The position numbers and the translations under genes are program-made. A DNA stretch of 64,000 nucleotides from Herbinix sp. (GTDB lineage: Bacteria; Bacillota; Clostridia; Lachnospirales; Lachnospiraceae): contig JAQZBN010000001.1 of assembly GCA_029238935.1 (NCBI GenBank), positions 143,012 to 207,011 of the forward strand, in the 5' to 3' direction. Numbering within the stretch: the stretch's first letter is position 1; the number at the start of each line of letters is the position of its first letter. This document shows, in pieces, positions 1-7,542 of this stretch. The notes beneath the pieces were generated by a model. It was not told the origin of the DNA. It saw nothing but the letters and a program-made list of their open reading frames with translations, and ran no database searches.

Positions 1-628
1 CGCTCCTGCACTATCCGAACCTTGGATAGAGAGAATGCATAACAATACGAAATTAGCGGCTTGTACCTTTGTTAGTATCGGAGTAGAATGTGATTTATCA
101 AACTTACCGGAAGACTTACTATTTCCTTTAAAGAAGTCATTTACCTTCGTCGGTCAGGAAATCACCACCTTAAGCCTACATAATTATGCAGGTTATCCCG
201 GATATGCTCCAAAGGGTTGCAGCACCCTTACGACGATTATCACGGGTGACACCTATGAATTCTGGAAAGCGAAGAAAGAATGCGGTGAATATGACAAAGA
301 AAAAGAAAACTTGGGAAATTCCATCCTTGCGTTCCTTTCACAAGTATTACCTCAGACCGCTGGAAAGGTCGCAGTGATCGATGTAGCAACTCCACTTACC
401 TACGAGCGTTATTGTGGTACGTTACACGGATCGTGGATGGCTGTTACGGAAAAAGGAACGAAATCAACGGCATACCCACTTACCTCTGAAAGTACGAAGA
501 GTTTATATTTTGCCGGTCAACGGCTTCAAACTCCGGGCGGTTTGCCTGTAGCTGTTGATACTGGCCGCAGAGCAGTACAATATTTATGTAAGGACACGAA
601 TGTGGTATTCCAAGGGAAACTACGATAA
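1..628 (+). CDS. FAD-dependent oxidoreductase (phytoene desaturase/CrtI-like fold), C-terminal part
   Basis: The reading frame is open from base 2 with no start, so the gene begins outside the window and only the last 208 residues are seen. The C-terminus carries the FAD-closing motif FAGQ-LQTPGGLPVAV followed by a helix with GRRA, typical of NAD(P)/FAD-dependent amine-oxidase or phytoene-desaturase-like proteins, where this segment contacts the flavin and substrate. The N-terminal Rossmann GxGxxG motif lies outside the window. The substrate cannot be told from this part; many clostridial members are of unknown function. The next gene starts 18 bp downstream on the same strand and may be co-transcribed. 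Confidence 0.75.
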   Translation, partial: APALSEPWIERMHNNTKLAACTFVSIGVECDLSNLPEDLLFPLKKSFTFVGQEITTLSLHNYAGYPGYAPKGCSTLTTIITGDTYEFWKAKKECGEYDKEKENLGNSILAFLSQVLPQTAGKVAVIDVATPLTYERYCGTLHGSWMAVTEKGTKSTAYPLTSESTKSLYFAGQRLQTPGGLPVAVDTGRRAVQYLCKDTNVVFQGKLR

Positions 629-646
629 GATCAGAAAGGAAATCTT

Positions 647-1426
647 ATGCGAACATATGAAGCAATTGATATCATAAGCAAAACGATCATAGCAGATGGG
701 CTGTGTGAAGCCATACTAATGAAAGGATCGATTGGACGGGGAGACGATGATGCTTACTCTGATGTTGATATGTATGCAGTCGTAAAGAAGGACGTAATGG
801 AATTATTCTTGGAAAAACGAATTACATATCTTAATTCCTATTTACCGACCCTTTATCTAGAACATGTAAATTTTGTAGGAGAACAGATTGTTGCTATCTT
901 CCAGAATGGTCTGCATTTTGATCTCTATGCAGTAACAGAAGAAACCTTACCACATACGGATCAGGCGAAGATAATTTACGATCCCAACCATAAATATGAT
1001 GACTATATTGCAGAGGTAAAAACCTTGTCTATCGATCAACTGGCTGGATATTTTAACGATGCACTTTATTATTTTATTGAGGCAGACGGAGCCTATAACC
1101 GTAAAAATTATCCTTGGGCATCCATGATTATGTCCAGCTCTATCGCAGAGAGTGCCATACTCCTGCGCTATCTATATGATAAAGATTATGCCTATCTGGG
1201 TCTAAAGAAAATTAATGAGATAATTCCAACCGAACAGTTTTCATGGCTTTCCGAGGCTTCTGCCAATATGAATAAAGAGGGCTTCTTAGTTGGAACTAAC
1301 TATATTATCAAAATATTGGATTATGTAGTCCAACATATAGACAACGATATTCGAAGTCGATTAAATCTCACATTCTTCCAATGGATCAAAGCAAATCTGG
1401 GTAGTTCTTTATTCGTATTAGAATAA
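647..1426 (+). CDS. Nucleotidyltransferase-domain protein (aminoglycoside adenylyltransferase-like)
   Basis: A 259-residue cytosolic protein. Residues 27-41 show the nucleotidyltransferase signature GS-x3-G-x7-SDVD, with the two aspartates (39 and 41) that bind metal in the polymerase-beta fold. Length and the helical C-terminal half fit the ANT/streptomycin-adenylyltransferase-like group, which transfers a nucleotide to small molecules, but the substrate is unknown. A Shine-Dalgarno-like AGAAAGGAAA precedes the ATG. It lies 18 bp after the oxidoreductase and is tail-to-tail with the next gene, the two stops being only 1 bp apart. Antibiotic resistance is possible but not shown. Confidence 0.75.
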   Translation: MRTYEAIDIISKTIIADGLCEAILMKGSIGRGDDDAYSDVDMYAVVKKDVMELFLEKRITYLNSYLPTLYLEHVNFVGEQIVAIFQNGLHFDLYAVTEETLPHTDQAKIIYDPNHKYDDYIAEVKTLSIDQLAGYFNDALYYFIEADGAYNRKNYPWASMIMSSSIAESAILLRYLYDKDYAYLGLKKINEIIPTEQFSWLSEASANMNKEGFLVGTNYIIKILDYVVQHIDNDIRSRLNLTFFQWIKANLGSSLFVLE

Positions 1427-1427
1427 A

Positions 1428-2171
1428 TTATTCTTTCATCTTCAGAGAAATTATAGCCATATACCAATCGACTATAATTTCTCTGAATTCATTGGGTCTT
1501 ATTAGCCACGGAAAATGACCGCATTCATTCATAATACATAGTTTACAATTTGGTAGTAAATGTGATAATTGTACCGCAGGCCACATGGGGCGAATATCTT
1601 TATCTCCATATATTACAAGTACCGGTAGTTTTAAATCCGAAATTTGCTTCCATAATAATGGTTGTTTAATATATTCGTTATACGAACGTAATCCGCTATT
1701 TAAAACGTCATAATTGATTTCAGGAAGCTCAAACTCTGGTTCTGTTAACTTACTGGCATTCATACTAAATTCTTCTGACCAATCGATATCATTCTGAATT
1801 CCCATACCACTTATATACATAACTCCTAAGCAATATTTGCTATACTTTAAGGCATAAAATAAGCTAATACCTGCTCCCCAAGAATGCCCTAGTATGTACC
1901 ACTCTTTTATACCATAAAAGTTTCTTATTTCCTCCAAGTCATCCAAAACCGTTCCCAAGGAATAATTGTGATCTCTTGATGAACGGCCACATCCTCTTTG
2001 TTCAAATCGTATAACGTTAAAATAACTATTAATCAAATCATCAATAAGAATTAATGAGTCCCCTATTCCTGGTCCGCCTCCACATAGACACATATATGGC
2101 TTATTACTATCTATAGGATCCGTTATTGTACTCCACAATTTTACTCCACCAATATTAATATAATGTTCCAT
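1428..2171 (-). CDS. Alpha/beta-hydrolase, proline-iminopeptidase-like
   Basis: A 247-residue cytosolic alpha/beta hydrolase. Visible are the oxyanion-hole GGGPG (residues 31-35), the nucleophile elbow GHSWGA with Ser97, an acid in GDKD (200-202) and the catalytic His219 in ECGHFPW. The GGGPG loop and overall layout resemble proline iminopeptidases (peptidase S33), though it is shorter than the usual 290-310 residues, so the lid domain is reduced. Substrate is unknown. The ATG follows AGGAGG at good spacing. The end of the gene contains a long perfect inverted repeat (see 1441-1487). Confidence 0.8.
   Translation of the reverse strand: MEHYINIGGVKLWSTITDPIDSNKPYMCLCGGGPGIGDSLILIDDLINSYFNVIRFEQRGCGRSSRDHNYSLGTVLDDLEEIRNFYGIKEWYILGHSWGAGISLFYALKYSKYCLGVMYISGMGIQNDIDWSEEFSMNASKLTEPEFELPEINYDVLNSGLRSYNEYIKQPLLWKQISDLKLPVLVIYGDKDIRPMWPAVQLSHLLPNCKLCIMNECGHFPWLIRPNEFREIIVDWYMAIISLKMKE
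1441..1487. repeat. Perfect 16-bp inverted repeat inside the hydrolase 3' end
   Basis: Arms at 1441-1456 and 1472-1487 (TTCAGAGAAATTATAG and its exact complement) enclose a 15-bp loop. The hairpin is wholly within the last codons of the minus-strand hydrolase, next to the convergent stop codons. It has no T-run directly after either arm, so it is not a textbook terminator, but at a tail-to-tail junction it may limit read-through in both directions. Confidence 0.6.
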
Positions 2172-2576
2172 ATTACCTCCTATTTTTACTTTATTAAATC
2201 GCTAACAATGTCAATTTAATTCCTCAAGGTATTTATTCTATTTACGACTTTGTTATTGTCTCGTGTATTCGCCGTTCTTTCTACAAATAACAACCTTACA
2301 TGAACATTATGAAATCATCCTGTTTTGTTAGGTATCAAAAGCTCAATCATGGCTTTCATCGATTCCACAAATACCACGAAATACAACGTAAATTATACAC
2401 AGAATACAATATTTGGTAAACAGGTTAATGAATTTTAGGATAATTATTTTAATTTTGAAGCACTTTACTTCCATAACAATATAAAACGAAACCATACGAT
2501 ACAATCTTAAATAATATGATTCGTTATGAAATAAAAATGCATTATCGGTGAGACCAATTTACTAAGTTGAATAATT
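2172..2576. other. AT-rich intergenic region between hydrolase and marR
   Basis: No gene is supportable here. A short minus-strand stretch around 2290-2400 reads like a protein C-terminus of about 22 residues but has no start or ribosome site. The region must hold the start of the hydrolase transcript and the upstream part of the marR promoter described at 2577-2623. Confidence 0.4.
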
Positions 2577-2623
2577 TTAGTTGACACATCAACTAATTTC
2601 GATTATAGTTGACTTCTCAACTA
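2577..2623 (+). promoter_or_regulatory. marR-MATE promoter with two palindromic MarR operators
   Basis: A near-consensus promoter is visible: -35 TTGACA (2581-2586), 17-bp spacer, -10 TATAGT (2604-2609). It is covered by two perfect palindromes, TTAGTTGA-CACA-TCAACTAA (2577-2596) and TAGTTGA-CTTC-TCAACTA (2606-2623). The first buries the -35, the second the end of the -10 and the start site. This is the classic layout of MarR autorepression, and the downstream gene is a MarR protein. Confidence 0.85.
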
Positions 2624-2650
2624 ACCATATTTCCTGTAAGGAGTCAATAT

Positions 2651-3097
2651 ATGCATGCGACGATAGGCAGATGGATTTCTATCTTACATCGACAATCCCA
2701 GATCTATATCAACCAAGTGTTAAAAGAATTTAACATAACTTCGGCTGAATATTCCTTTTTATTATATCTTTACCGTAATGATGGGATTACTCAAGATGAT
2801 TTATCAACTTATCTCTATATCGATAAAGCTGCTACCACCCGTGCCATTAAATCATTGGAACTAAAGGGTTATATTACAAGGATGAAAGATCCGGATGATA
2901 AACGGTGTAACAGAGTATATCTTACAACAAAATCAAAAGATTATCAGTCTGAGATCAAGAGAAGAGTTAGCCATTGGAGCGAATTAATCACCGAAGGAAT
3001 GGATCAAGGGACAATTGATATCGTCCACAATACCTTATCAGAAATGGTAAAAAAGGTTGAAGAAATGAACTTGAGAAAAGACATGGAGGAAGAGTAA
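2651..3097 (+). CDS. MarR-family transcriptional regulator
   Basis: A 148-residue winged-helix regulator with the MarR layout: N-terminal dimerisation helix, HTH (TQDDLSTYLYIDKAATTRAI), wing with the DPDDKR motif, and C-terminal helix. A longer reading from a TTG at 2609 is possible, but that codon overlaps the -10 box and operator. The ATG at 2651 has TAAGGAG about 6 bp ahead, so I choose it. It sits 1 bp before a MATE transporter. Such pairs normally have the MarR repress both genes until a toxic ligand binds; the paired operators just upstream support autoregulation. The ligand is unknown. Confidence 0.9.
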   Translation: MHATIGRWISILHRQSQIYINQVLKEFNITSAEYSFLLYLYRNDGITQDDLSTYLYIDKAATTRAIKSLELKGYITRMKDPDDKRCNRVYLTTKSKDYQSEIKRRVSHWSELITEGMDQGTIDIVHNTLSEMVKKVEEMNLRKDMEEE

Positions 3098-3098
3098 T

Positions 3099-4478
3099 AT
3101 GGAATACAAAAATCCATTAGGAGAAGAGAAGGTATATAAGTTATTATTAAAATTCTCTATACCTGCAATTGTAGGTATGGTAATCAATGCGTTATATAAT
3201 ATTGTGGATCGCATCTATATTGGGAATAGCAAGGATCTAGGTCCTAACGGTATCGCCGGTATTACCATCGGTTTCCCTCTGATGATTATTCTTTTATCAT
3301 TAGGAATCTTATTCGGTGTTGGAGGCGCAACTCTGTTCTCTATGAATTTAGGTGCTAAGAAAAAAGAGGATGCAGAACATGCTCTAGGAAATGCATTTAC
3401 GTTAATGATTATATTTGGTATATTAGTTACCGTATTGGGCGAGATTTTTCTCGAACCTCTTTTGTCACTCTTCGGCGCTGATGCCGAAGTACTCCCCTAT
3501 GCGGTTGAGTACATGAGAATCATATTCTATGGTTCTGTATTTCAAGTTGTCAGCATGGGATTAAATAATTTTATCCGTGCCGATGGTAATCCGAAACTAG
3601 CAATGTTTACTATGTTCTTTGGTGCAGGAACCAACATTATTTTAGATCCCATCTTCATCTATGTCTTTAAGATGGGAATGGCCGGTGCCGCTATGGCAAC
3701 GATCTTATCCCAATTTGTTTCCACGGTTTGGGTCGTTCTATACTTTCTTGGAAAACACAGTAAAAACAAATTAAAGTTGAATTATATGATTCCAAATTTC
3801 CCTATTATCGGAAAAATAATCACTTTAGGTCTTCCCGGATTTGCACTACAGCTTGCCAACAGTCTATTAAATGCAGTACTAAATAAGACTTTATTAATCT
3901 ACGGCGGTAATGTAGCTGTATCCGGAATGGGTATTGTCAACAGTATCCAAACTATCTTAATCATGCCGATCATCGGCTTAAATCAAGGTGTCCAACCGAT
4001 CATAAGTTTTAATTTTGGTGCGAAAAAGTATGGAAGAGTAAAACAAGCTGAAAAGTTAGCCATTATTGCTGCCACAGCCACTGTAGTTCTTGGTTTTATA
4101 ATTACTAGATTAATCCCTAATCAGTTAATTTCCCTTTTTAACCGCGACGATGAATTATTACAGTTCGGTACCTTGGCTGTAAAAGCCTGGTTTCTTCTTC
4201 TCCCCGTTGTTGGTTTTCAGATCATTGCTTCAAACTTCTTCCAAGCTATTGGACGCAGTAAATCAGCTATGTTTTTAACCCTGGCAAGACAAGTGATCTT
4301 GTTAATTCCTGCAATCCTGCTCTTCTCTAACCTATGGGGTCTGAACGGCCTACTTTATGCTGCTGCATTCGCAGACGGAGTATCTGCTGTTTTAACGGGA
4401 GTATGGTTTTATTTTGGATATAAAAAGCTTGGGCAGACTACACCGGAAGATAAAATTCTGTCTCTCGATGTGTTATAA
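3099..4478 (+). CDS. MATE-family multidrug/Na+ antiporter
   Basis: A 459-residue integral membrane protein with about 12 hydrophobic segments in two homologous halves. The N-terminal NPLGEEKVYKLLLKFSIPAI and the YNIVDRIYIG segment are typical of clostridial MATE exporters (MepA-like). These extrude cationic drugs or metabolites using Na+ or H+ gradients. The ATG follows the marR stop by 1 bp and GGAGGAAGAG at the end of marR serves as ribosome site, so translation is coupled. The operon ends in the hairpin at 4510-4556. Substrate cannot be told from sequence; drug efflux is inferred from family and from the MarR partner. Confidence 0.92.
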   Translation: MEYKNPLGEEKVYKLLLKFSIPAIVGMVINALYNIVDRIYIGNSKDLGPNGIAGITIGFPLMIILLSLGILFGVGGATLFSMNLGAKKKEDAEHALGNAFTLMIIFGILVTVLGEIFLEPLLSLFGADAEVLPYAVEYMRIIFYGSVFQVVSMGLNNFIRADGNPKLAMFTMFFGAGTNIILDPIFIYVFKMGMAGAAMATILSQFVSTVWVVLYFLGKHSKNKLKLNYMIPNFPIIGKIITLGLPGFALQLANSLLNAVLNKTLLIYGGNVAVSGMGIVNSIQTILIMPIIGLNQGVQPIISFNFGAKKYGRVKQAEKLAIIAATATVVLGFIITRLIPNQLISLFNRDDELLQFGTLAVKAWFLLLPVVGFQIIASNFFQAIGRSKSAMFLTLARQVILLIPAILLFSNLWGLNGLLYAAAFADGVSAVLTGVWFYFGYKKLGQTTPEDKILSLDVL

Positions 4479-4509
4479 AGTATAATCACCGAATATCCTT
4501 GAGTGGAAA

Positions 4510-4556
4510 AAAGAAGGTCAGGAATCTCAATCTATAAGAGTTTCCTGACCACTTTT
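4510..4556 (+). terminator. Terminator of the marR-MATE operon
   Basis: GGTCAGGAA (4516-4524) pairs with TTCCTGACC (4542-4550); it is preceded by an A-rich run and followed by ACTTTT. Confidence 0.8.
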
Positions 4557-4681
4557 ATATATGTTGCTTCATCATTTCCATCTGTTTCACTTTCTTAGTA
4601 ATGAAGTCAAGTCTTCAACCTCATCTTTCTTAATACCAAGTGCAATCGATAATTCACCATATATTCATCTCTCTGAGACAT
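4555..4681 (-). pseudogene. Frameshifted remnant of a small gene
   Basis: On the minus strand an ATG at 4681, preceded by AAAGGTGGAG, opens MSQRDEYMV; the protein-like reading then continues in a second frame (ELSIALGIKKDEVEDLTSLL) and ends in a third (KQMEMMKQHI, stop at 4555-4557). Two small shifts would give one continuous ~43-residue product. This looks like a broken small gene with its ribosome site still present. I do not recognise the family, and sequencing error cannot be excluded. Confidence 0.3.
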
Positions 4682-4847
4682 ATGCACTCCACCTTTACCG
4701 AGACAGTTGACTGCTATACTTGTTATCTACTATCTTAATTTAATCAGATATTTTTTATGTCCGTAATCAAATTTTACGTTCAAAATAACTTTTCGTGAAA
4801 TTTTATACATATAGTTAGCATCCTATTTGTGCATTTTTACTATCCCT

Positions 4848-5249
4848 CTAATCCTCATCGTAATAGTCCGGTTCTTCCTCGTACCTCTCAGATTTCGTTT
4901 TATTCGCTTTTACAACTTTCGTTTTGCTATCCTTCGCTACTTTTGCCTTACTCTTCTTCAAATCAAGTACTTCTTTCTTTTTTTCTTTTTCTTGTCTTAA
5001 GGTTTCCTCATGCTTTCTCTCATTCTCCTCAGCAATCTGCTGTTTTTTAGCTTGCCTTAAAACAAGACATTCCTCTTGCAATGTTTGATTTTCAAACATT
5101 AGGAAATCTTCAAAGGCTTCCGGAAATTGAAACATTTTCATTCCAAACTTTGTTTCAAATTCCACCGTAACTCTTCCAGACTCTTCTCGGATAATTAAAC
5201 CACGACCATATTTTTTGTGTTCTACGTATTCATTCATAAATGATTTCAT
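4848..5249 (-). CDS. Small protein with Tudor-like N-terminus and charged coiled-coil tail
   Basis: A 133-residue protein of unknown function. Residues 7-48 (VEHKKYGRGLI, then a VTVEF strand) resemble the Tudor/SH3-like module seen at the C-terminus of UvrD/PcrA helicases and in related DUFs, which binds nucleic acid or RNA polymerase. Residues 55-95 form a Gln/Glu/Lys-rich coiled coil, followed by a highly basic stretch (95-120) and an acidic end (EEPDYYDED). The ATG follows AGAAAGGAGAC. It stands alone. A nucleic-acid-associated role is an inference from fold and charge only. Confidence 0.65.
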   Translation of the reverse strand: MKSFMNEYVEHKKYGRGLIIREESGRVTVEFETKFGMKMFQFPEAFEDFLMFENQTLQEECLVLRQAKKQQIAEENERKHEETLRQEKEKKKEVLDLKKSKAKVAKDSKTKVVKANKTKSERYEEEPDYYDED

Positions 5250-5320
5250 AAAAGTCTCCTTTCTTATAAACAGAACTCTATATTTTTTATTTAAATCATT
5301 ACACTTTTCCTACTTCTATG

Positions 5321-5379
5321 AAAAAGGCAGTTCGTGGTTTTGTTAACTTTAACTTACGTCATCAAAACTACGCACTGCC
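5321..5379 (-). terminator. Long imperfect hairpin with T-run on the minus strand
   Basis: Arms at 5326-5342 and 5363-5379 pair over 17 bp with two imperfections; on the minus strand the hairpin is followed by TTTTT (5321-5325). It lies about 75 bp upstream of the 4848-5249 gene, with no recognised gene feeding into it, so it is either an attenuator in that gene's leader or the end of an unannotated transcript. Confidence 0.5.
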
Positions 5380-5808
5380 CAAAACAGAATACCACAAGTT
5401 AAGAGCTATAGTAATATCCTATTTCGTTTTATCTTATTATTTGTATACTGCATAAATTTTTCTTATTATATTAATTTATGTAGTCTTTTGTACTATATGA
5501 ATTATATTATTTTAATTTTACAAATGATCATTGTAACATCATTTCTCATATCTAACACCCTATATTAAATACGATTTCTATCTAGTTTCTTGATAAACTG
5601 ATTGTCCCATCCTTCGCGGTCTCTCCATGATTACTCTCAGATCGCGTTGGCTAATATCCAAGCTCTTATGATACCGATACACCTCAACATTTCCTGTCTA
5701 TCCCTATTTTAACATAAAAGGAATAAATAAGTAAGCAAAATTAACAGCTAAATTTCAACTTTAGTAAATATGCAAATAATATAGATCTTTATTATTAACA
5801 ATTTTTTC
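5380..5808. other. AT-rich intergenic region with a possible degenerate reading frame
   Basis: No supportable gene. A minus-strand frame at 5578-5697 is open for 39 codons with protein-like composition (contains KSLDISQRDLRVIMERP) but has stops immediately upstream and no clear start. An inverted repeat CGCGGTCT / AGATCGCG spans roughly 5612-5643. It may be a decayed gene or an RNA element. Confidence 0.3.
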
Positions 5809-5853
5809 AAAAAAAATGCATAATCACCTCACAAAAGCAAAGTAATTATGCAT
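5809..5853 (-). terminator. Terminator of the GNAT/Mor-like/zinc-ribbon operon
   Basis: Perfect 9-bp stem ATGCATAAT (5816-5824) / ATTATGCAT (5845-5853), followed on the minus strand by a run of seven T (5809-5815), 24 bp after the stop of the last gene. Confidence 0.75.
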
Positions 5854-5876
5854 AAGTTATTATGAAGCTGATTGTT

Positions 5877-6038
5877 TTATCTTTTTTTCCTGCATCTTTT
5901 GCATACCCTTAACTTACTTCCATCTAACAGAATAATTTCATACAACAACTTAATTCTTCTGGTTTTACAAGAAGGACAGGTTCCCCGCCCCCTGGATTGC
6001 AGCTTTATAAGCCCTTTTCCCCGATATGTTTTTGACAT
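5877..6038 (-). CDS. 53-residue zinc-ribbon protein
   Basis: A small gene of 53 codons plus stop, shorter than most gene-finder cut-offs. The protein is strongly basic (Lys/Arg-rich at both ends) and has two CxxC knuckles, CPSC (21-24) and CKRC (46-49), separated by 21 residues, a zinc-ribbon layout as in small ribosomal or DNA-binding proteins. The stop codon TAG of the preceding Mor-like gene is directly followed by this ATG, with AAGGAG 6 bp ahead. This tight coupling and the terminator at 5809-5853 argue strongly that it is real and the last gene of a three-gene operon. Function is unknown; nucleic-acid binding is inferred. Confidence 0.75.
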   Translation of the reverse strand: MSKTYRGKGLIKLQSRGRGTCPSCKTRRIKLLYEIILLDGSKLRVCKRCRKKR

Positions 6039-6335
6039 CTAATCTCCTTCTTTGTTATAATTTACCTCTCTGGTATTTCGATAAACTATCTTTCTTATGG
6101 ATTCACCGCTTAAGCAAAAGAGCTCTGCCAACTCATCCATCGATAATCCTTCTTTATACTTCTTCATTATTTCATTATTACGAAATGTAATCTCTAATCG
6201 GGACCCACTTTTTTTACCCCAATTGGTTCGTACATTTTCTAATTGCGGAATATATACTCTCTCACCCTGCACATATTTCTGAATTTCTTTCAGTAGTTCC
6301 GGAGGAAATATATCCTTTGCATTTTTATAATTCAA
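6039..6335 (-). CDS. Mor/HTH-like small protein (CD3324-type family)
   Basis: A 98-residue protein with a C-terminal helix-turn-helix (residues 57-85: IMKKYKEGLSMDELAELFCL then SGESIRKIVYR) like that of the Mor transcription activator family. The N-terminus (FPPELLKEIQKYVQGERVYIP) matches small clostridial proteins annotated as CD3324-like. It starts at a TTG that follows the stop TGA of the upstream acetyltransferase directly, with GGAGGGTGG as ribosome site inside that gene, so the two are translationally coupled. Probably a DNA-binding regulator; target unknown. Confidence 0.75.
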   Translation of the reverse strand: MNYKNAKDIFPPELLKEIQKYVQGERVYIPQLENVRTNWGKKSGSRLEITFRNNEIMKKYKEGLSMDELAELFCLSGESIRKIVYRNTREVNYNKEGD

Positions 6336-7292
6336 TCAACCACCCTCCAATTGCTGATTTACATTATTTTTTAGGATCATGTCGGTCCAGAATTCAAAGG
6401 GAACAAAACCATTTGCTTCACAAGCGTCAACTGCATTACGACAATCTCTATTAAGGTAAATATATATGGTATCCTCCGGTTGCTCTGTCATAAACTCCTT
6501 GATGACTCTGCTTAATATATAGTTCCCAAGGTTACGATCATCATAGTTTGGATCTACTGTAAAATTATCAATCCATACTTTTCCGGAATCCTCTGATACC
6601 ACAATACCAGCAATTATCTTTTCTTCGTCTGTTTTTAGAAACCTTGACCTTCTGATCGTATCATCCTGCTCAAACAGGCCCAAAAATTCCTCATAGGTAC
6701 AGTTCGTAAAATAATGGTTGTTCTTCGTTGCTTCATTATGAAAATAAAAATCGATGATATCAGGAAGCATATTCTTCTTATAATTAACATAGCATAGTCC
6801 TTCTTCCAGTACATCTTCCTGCGTTACCAGCGCTTTTGCTTCTCTTTTCATATACATTCTATATTTGGGCTTAAAACCGTTACGAATAATCGTTGGGATT
6901 AGGTAATGAGACAGGGTAGGATAATACTCAATCTCACCGTATTCCAGAGACTGAATGATAAATTGACCCGATTGATCTTCCTGTAAAAACCATTCCTTTA
7001 AATTCGGTATCGACTTTTCCATAATCTCAAATCTCTTCTCCCAATTCGAGGGAAGAATTAGGGTTGCACGAAGGGTATCATCTCCTTCCGTCAAATGATA
7101 GAGATGATATAAGCAATATTCATCTTCCAAATAATCGATCAGGTAGATTCCCTTCTCGCTGAAGTATTTATAACGATCAAAATCATGAAAAGGTAATTTT
7201 ACAAAAGGCAACATGGGCAAAATGTTCTTTTTCGCCAGTTCAATCTTCATTGCATATTCATTTATAGTTTCATTGGTTATTTTCTTTATCAT
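6336..7292 (-). CDS. GNAT-domain acetyltransferase with long N-terminal extension
   Basis: A 318-residue cytosolic protein. The last ~130 residues form a GNAT fold: the strand IAGIVVSEDSGKVWIDNFTV, then DPNYDDRNLGNYIL as a degenerate acetyl-CoA-binding loop, and the closing strand with DACEANGFVPFEFW. The N-terminal half is an unassigned domain, perhaps a second, degenerate GNAT copy. Substrate unknown. It heads an operon with the Mor-like and zinc-ribbon genes. AAACTTGGAGG precedes the ATG. A strong terminator-like hairpin (7354-7391) lies in its leader, which may control it. Confidence 0.75.
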   Translation of the reverse strand: MIKKITNETINEYAMKIELAKKNILPMLPFVKLPFHDFDRYKYFSEKGIYLIDYLEDEYCLYHLYHLTEGDDTLRATLILPSNWEKRFEIMEKSIPNLKEWFLQEDQSGQFIIQSLEYGEIEYYPTLSHYLIPTIIRNGFKPKYRMYMKREAKALVTQEDVLEEGLCYVNYKKNMLPDIIDFYFHNEATKNNHYFTNCTYEEFLGLFEQDDTIRRSRFLKTDEEKIIAGIVVSEDSGKVWIDNFTVDPNYDDRNLGNYILSRVIKEFMTEQPEDTIYIYLNRDCRNAVDACEANGFVPFEFWTDMILKNNVNQQLEGG

Positions 7293-7353
7293 AGTACACC
7301 TCCAAGTTTTTATTAGCAGCTACTGTAATTGTATTATCTCATAGAAAAACTTG

Positions 7354-7391
7354 AAAAAAAAGGGAAAGAATTGTTGCAACAATTATTTCCC
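7354..7391 (-). terminator. Palindromic hairpin with T-run in the leader of the GNAT operon
   Basis: GGGAAA-g-AATTGTTGCAACAATT-a-TTTCCC (7362-7391) is a nearly complete palindrome with a perfect 16-bp core; on the minus strand it is followed by T8 (7354-7361). No minus-strand gene lies upstream, so it is either an attenuator for the GNAT operon starting 60 bp later or an operator. It could also stop antisense transcription coming from the right. Confidence 0.55.
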
Positions 7392-7542
7392 TGACGAACT
7401 ACTCTTGACACAAAATCTTACATAAGCTACTCTTTTATTATAATATAATTAGGTTGGAACGATTGTTGATGTATATTATAACAATCTAACGATGTGAAGG
7501 TTTGAATACCGATGAATATTATTAAAAGAAAGAGGTAGCCCT

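Noticed and set aside
4829..5050. 73-codon plus-strand ORF with a hydrophobic Ser/Phe-rich product
   Set aside because: Antisense of the Lys/Glu-rich coiled coil of the minus-strand gene 4848-5249; composition is the mirror of that low-complexity tract.
5578..5697. 39-codon minus-strand frame
   Set aside because: Protein-like composition but bounded by stops with no convincing start; may be debris. Not called as a gene.
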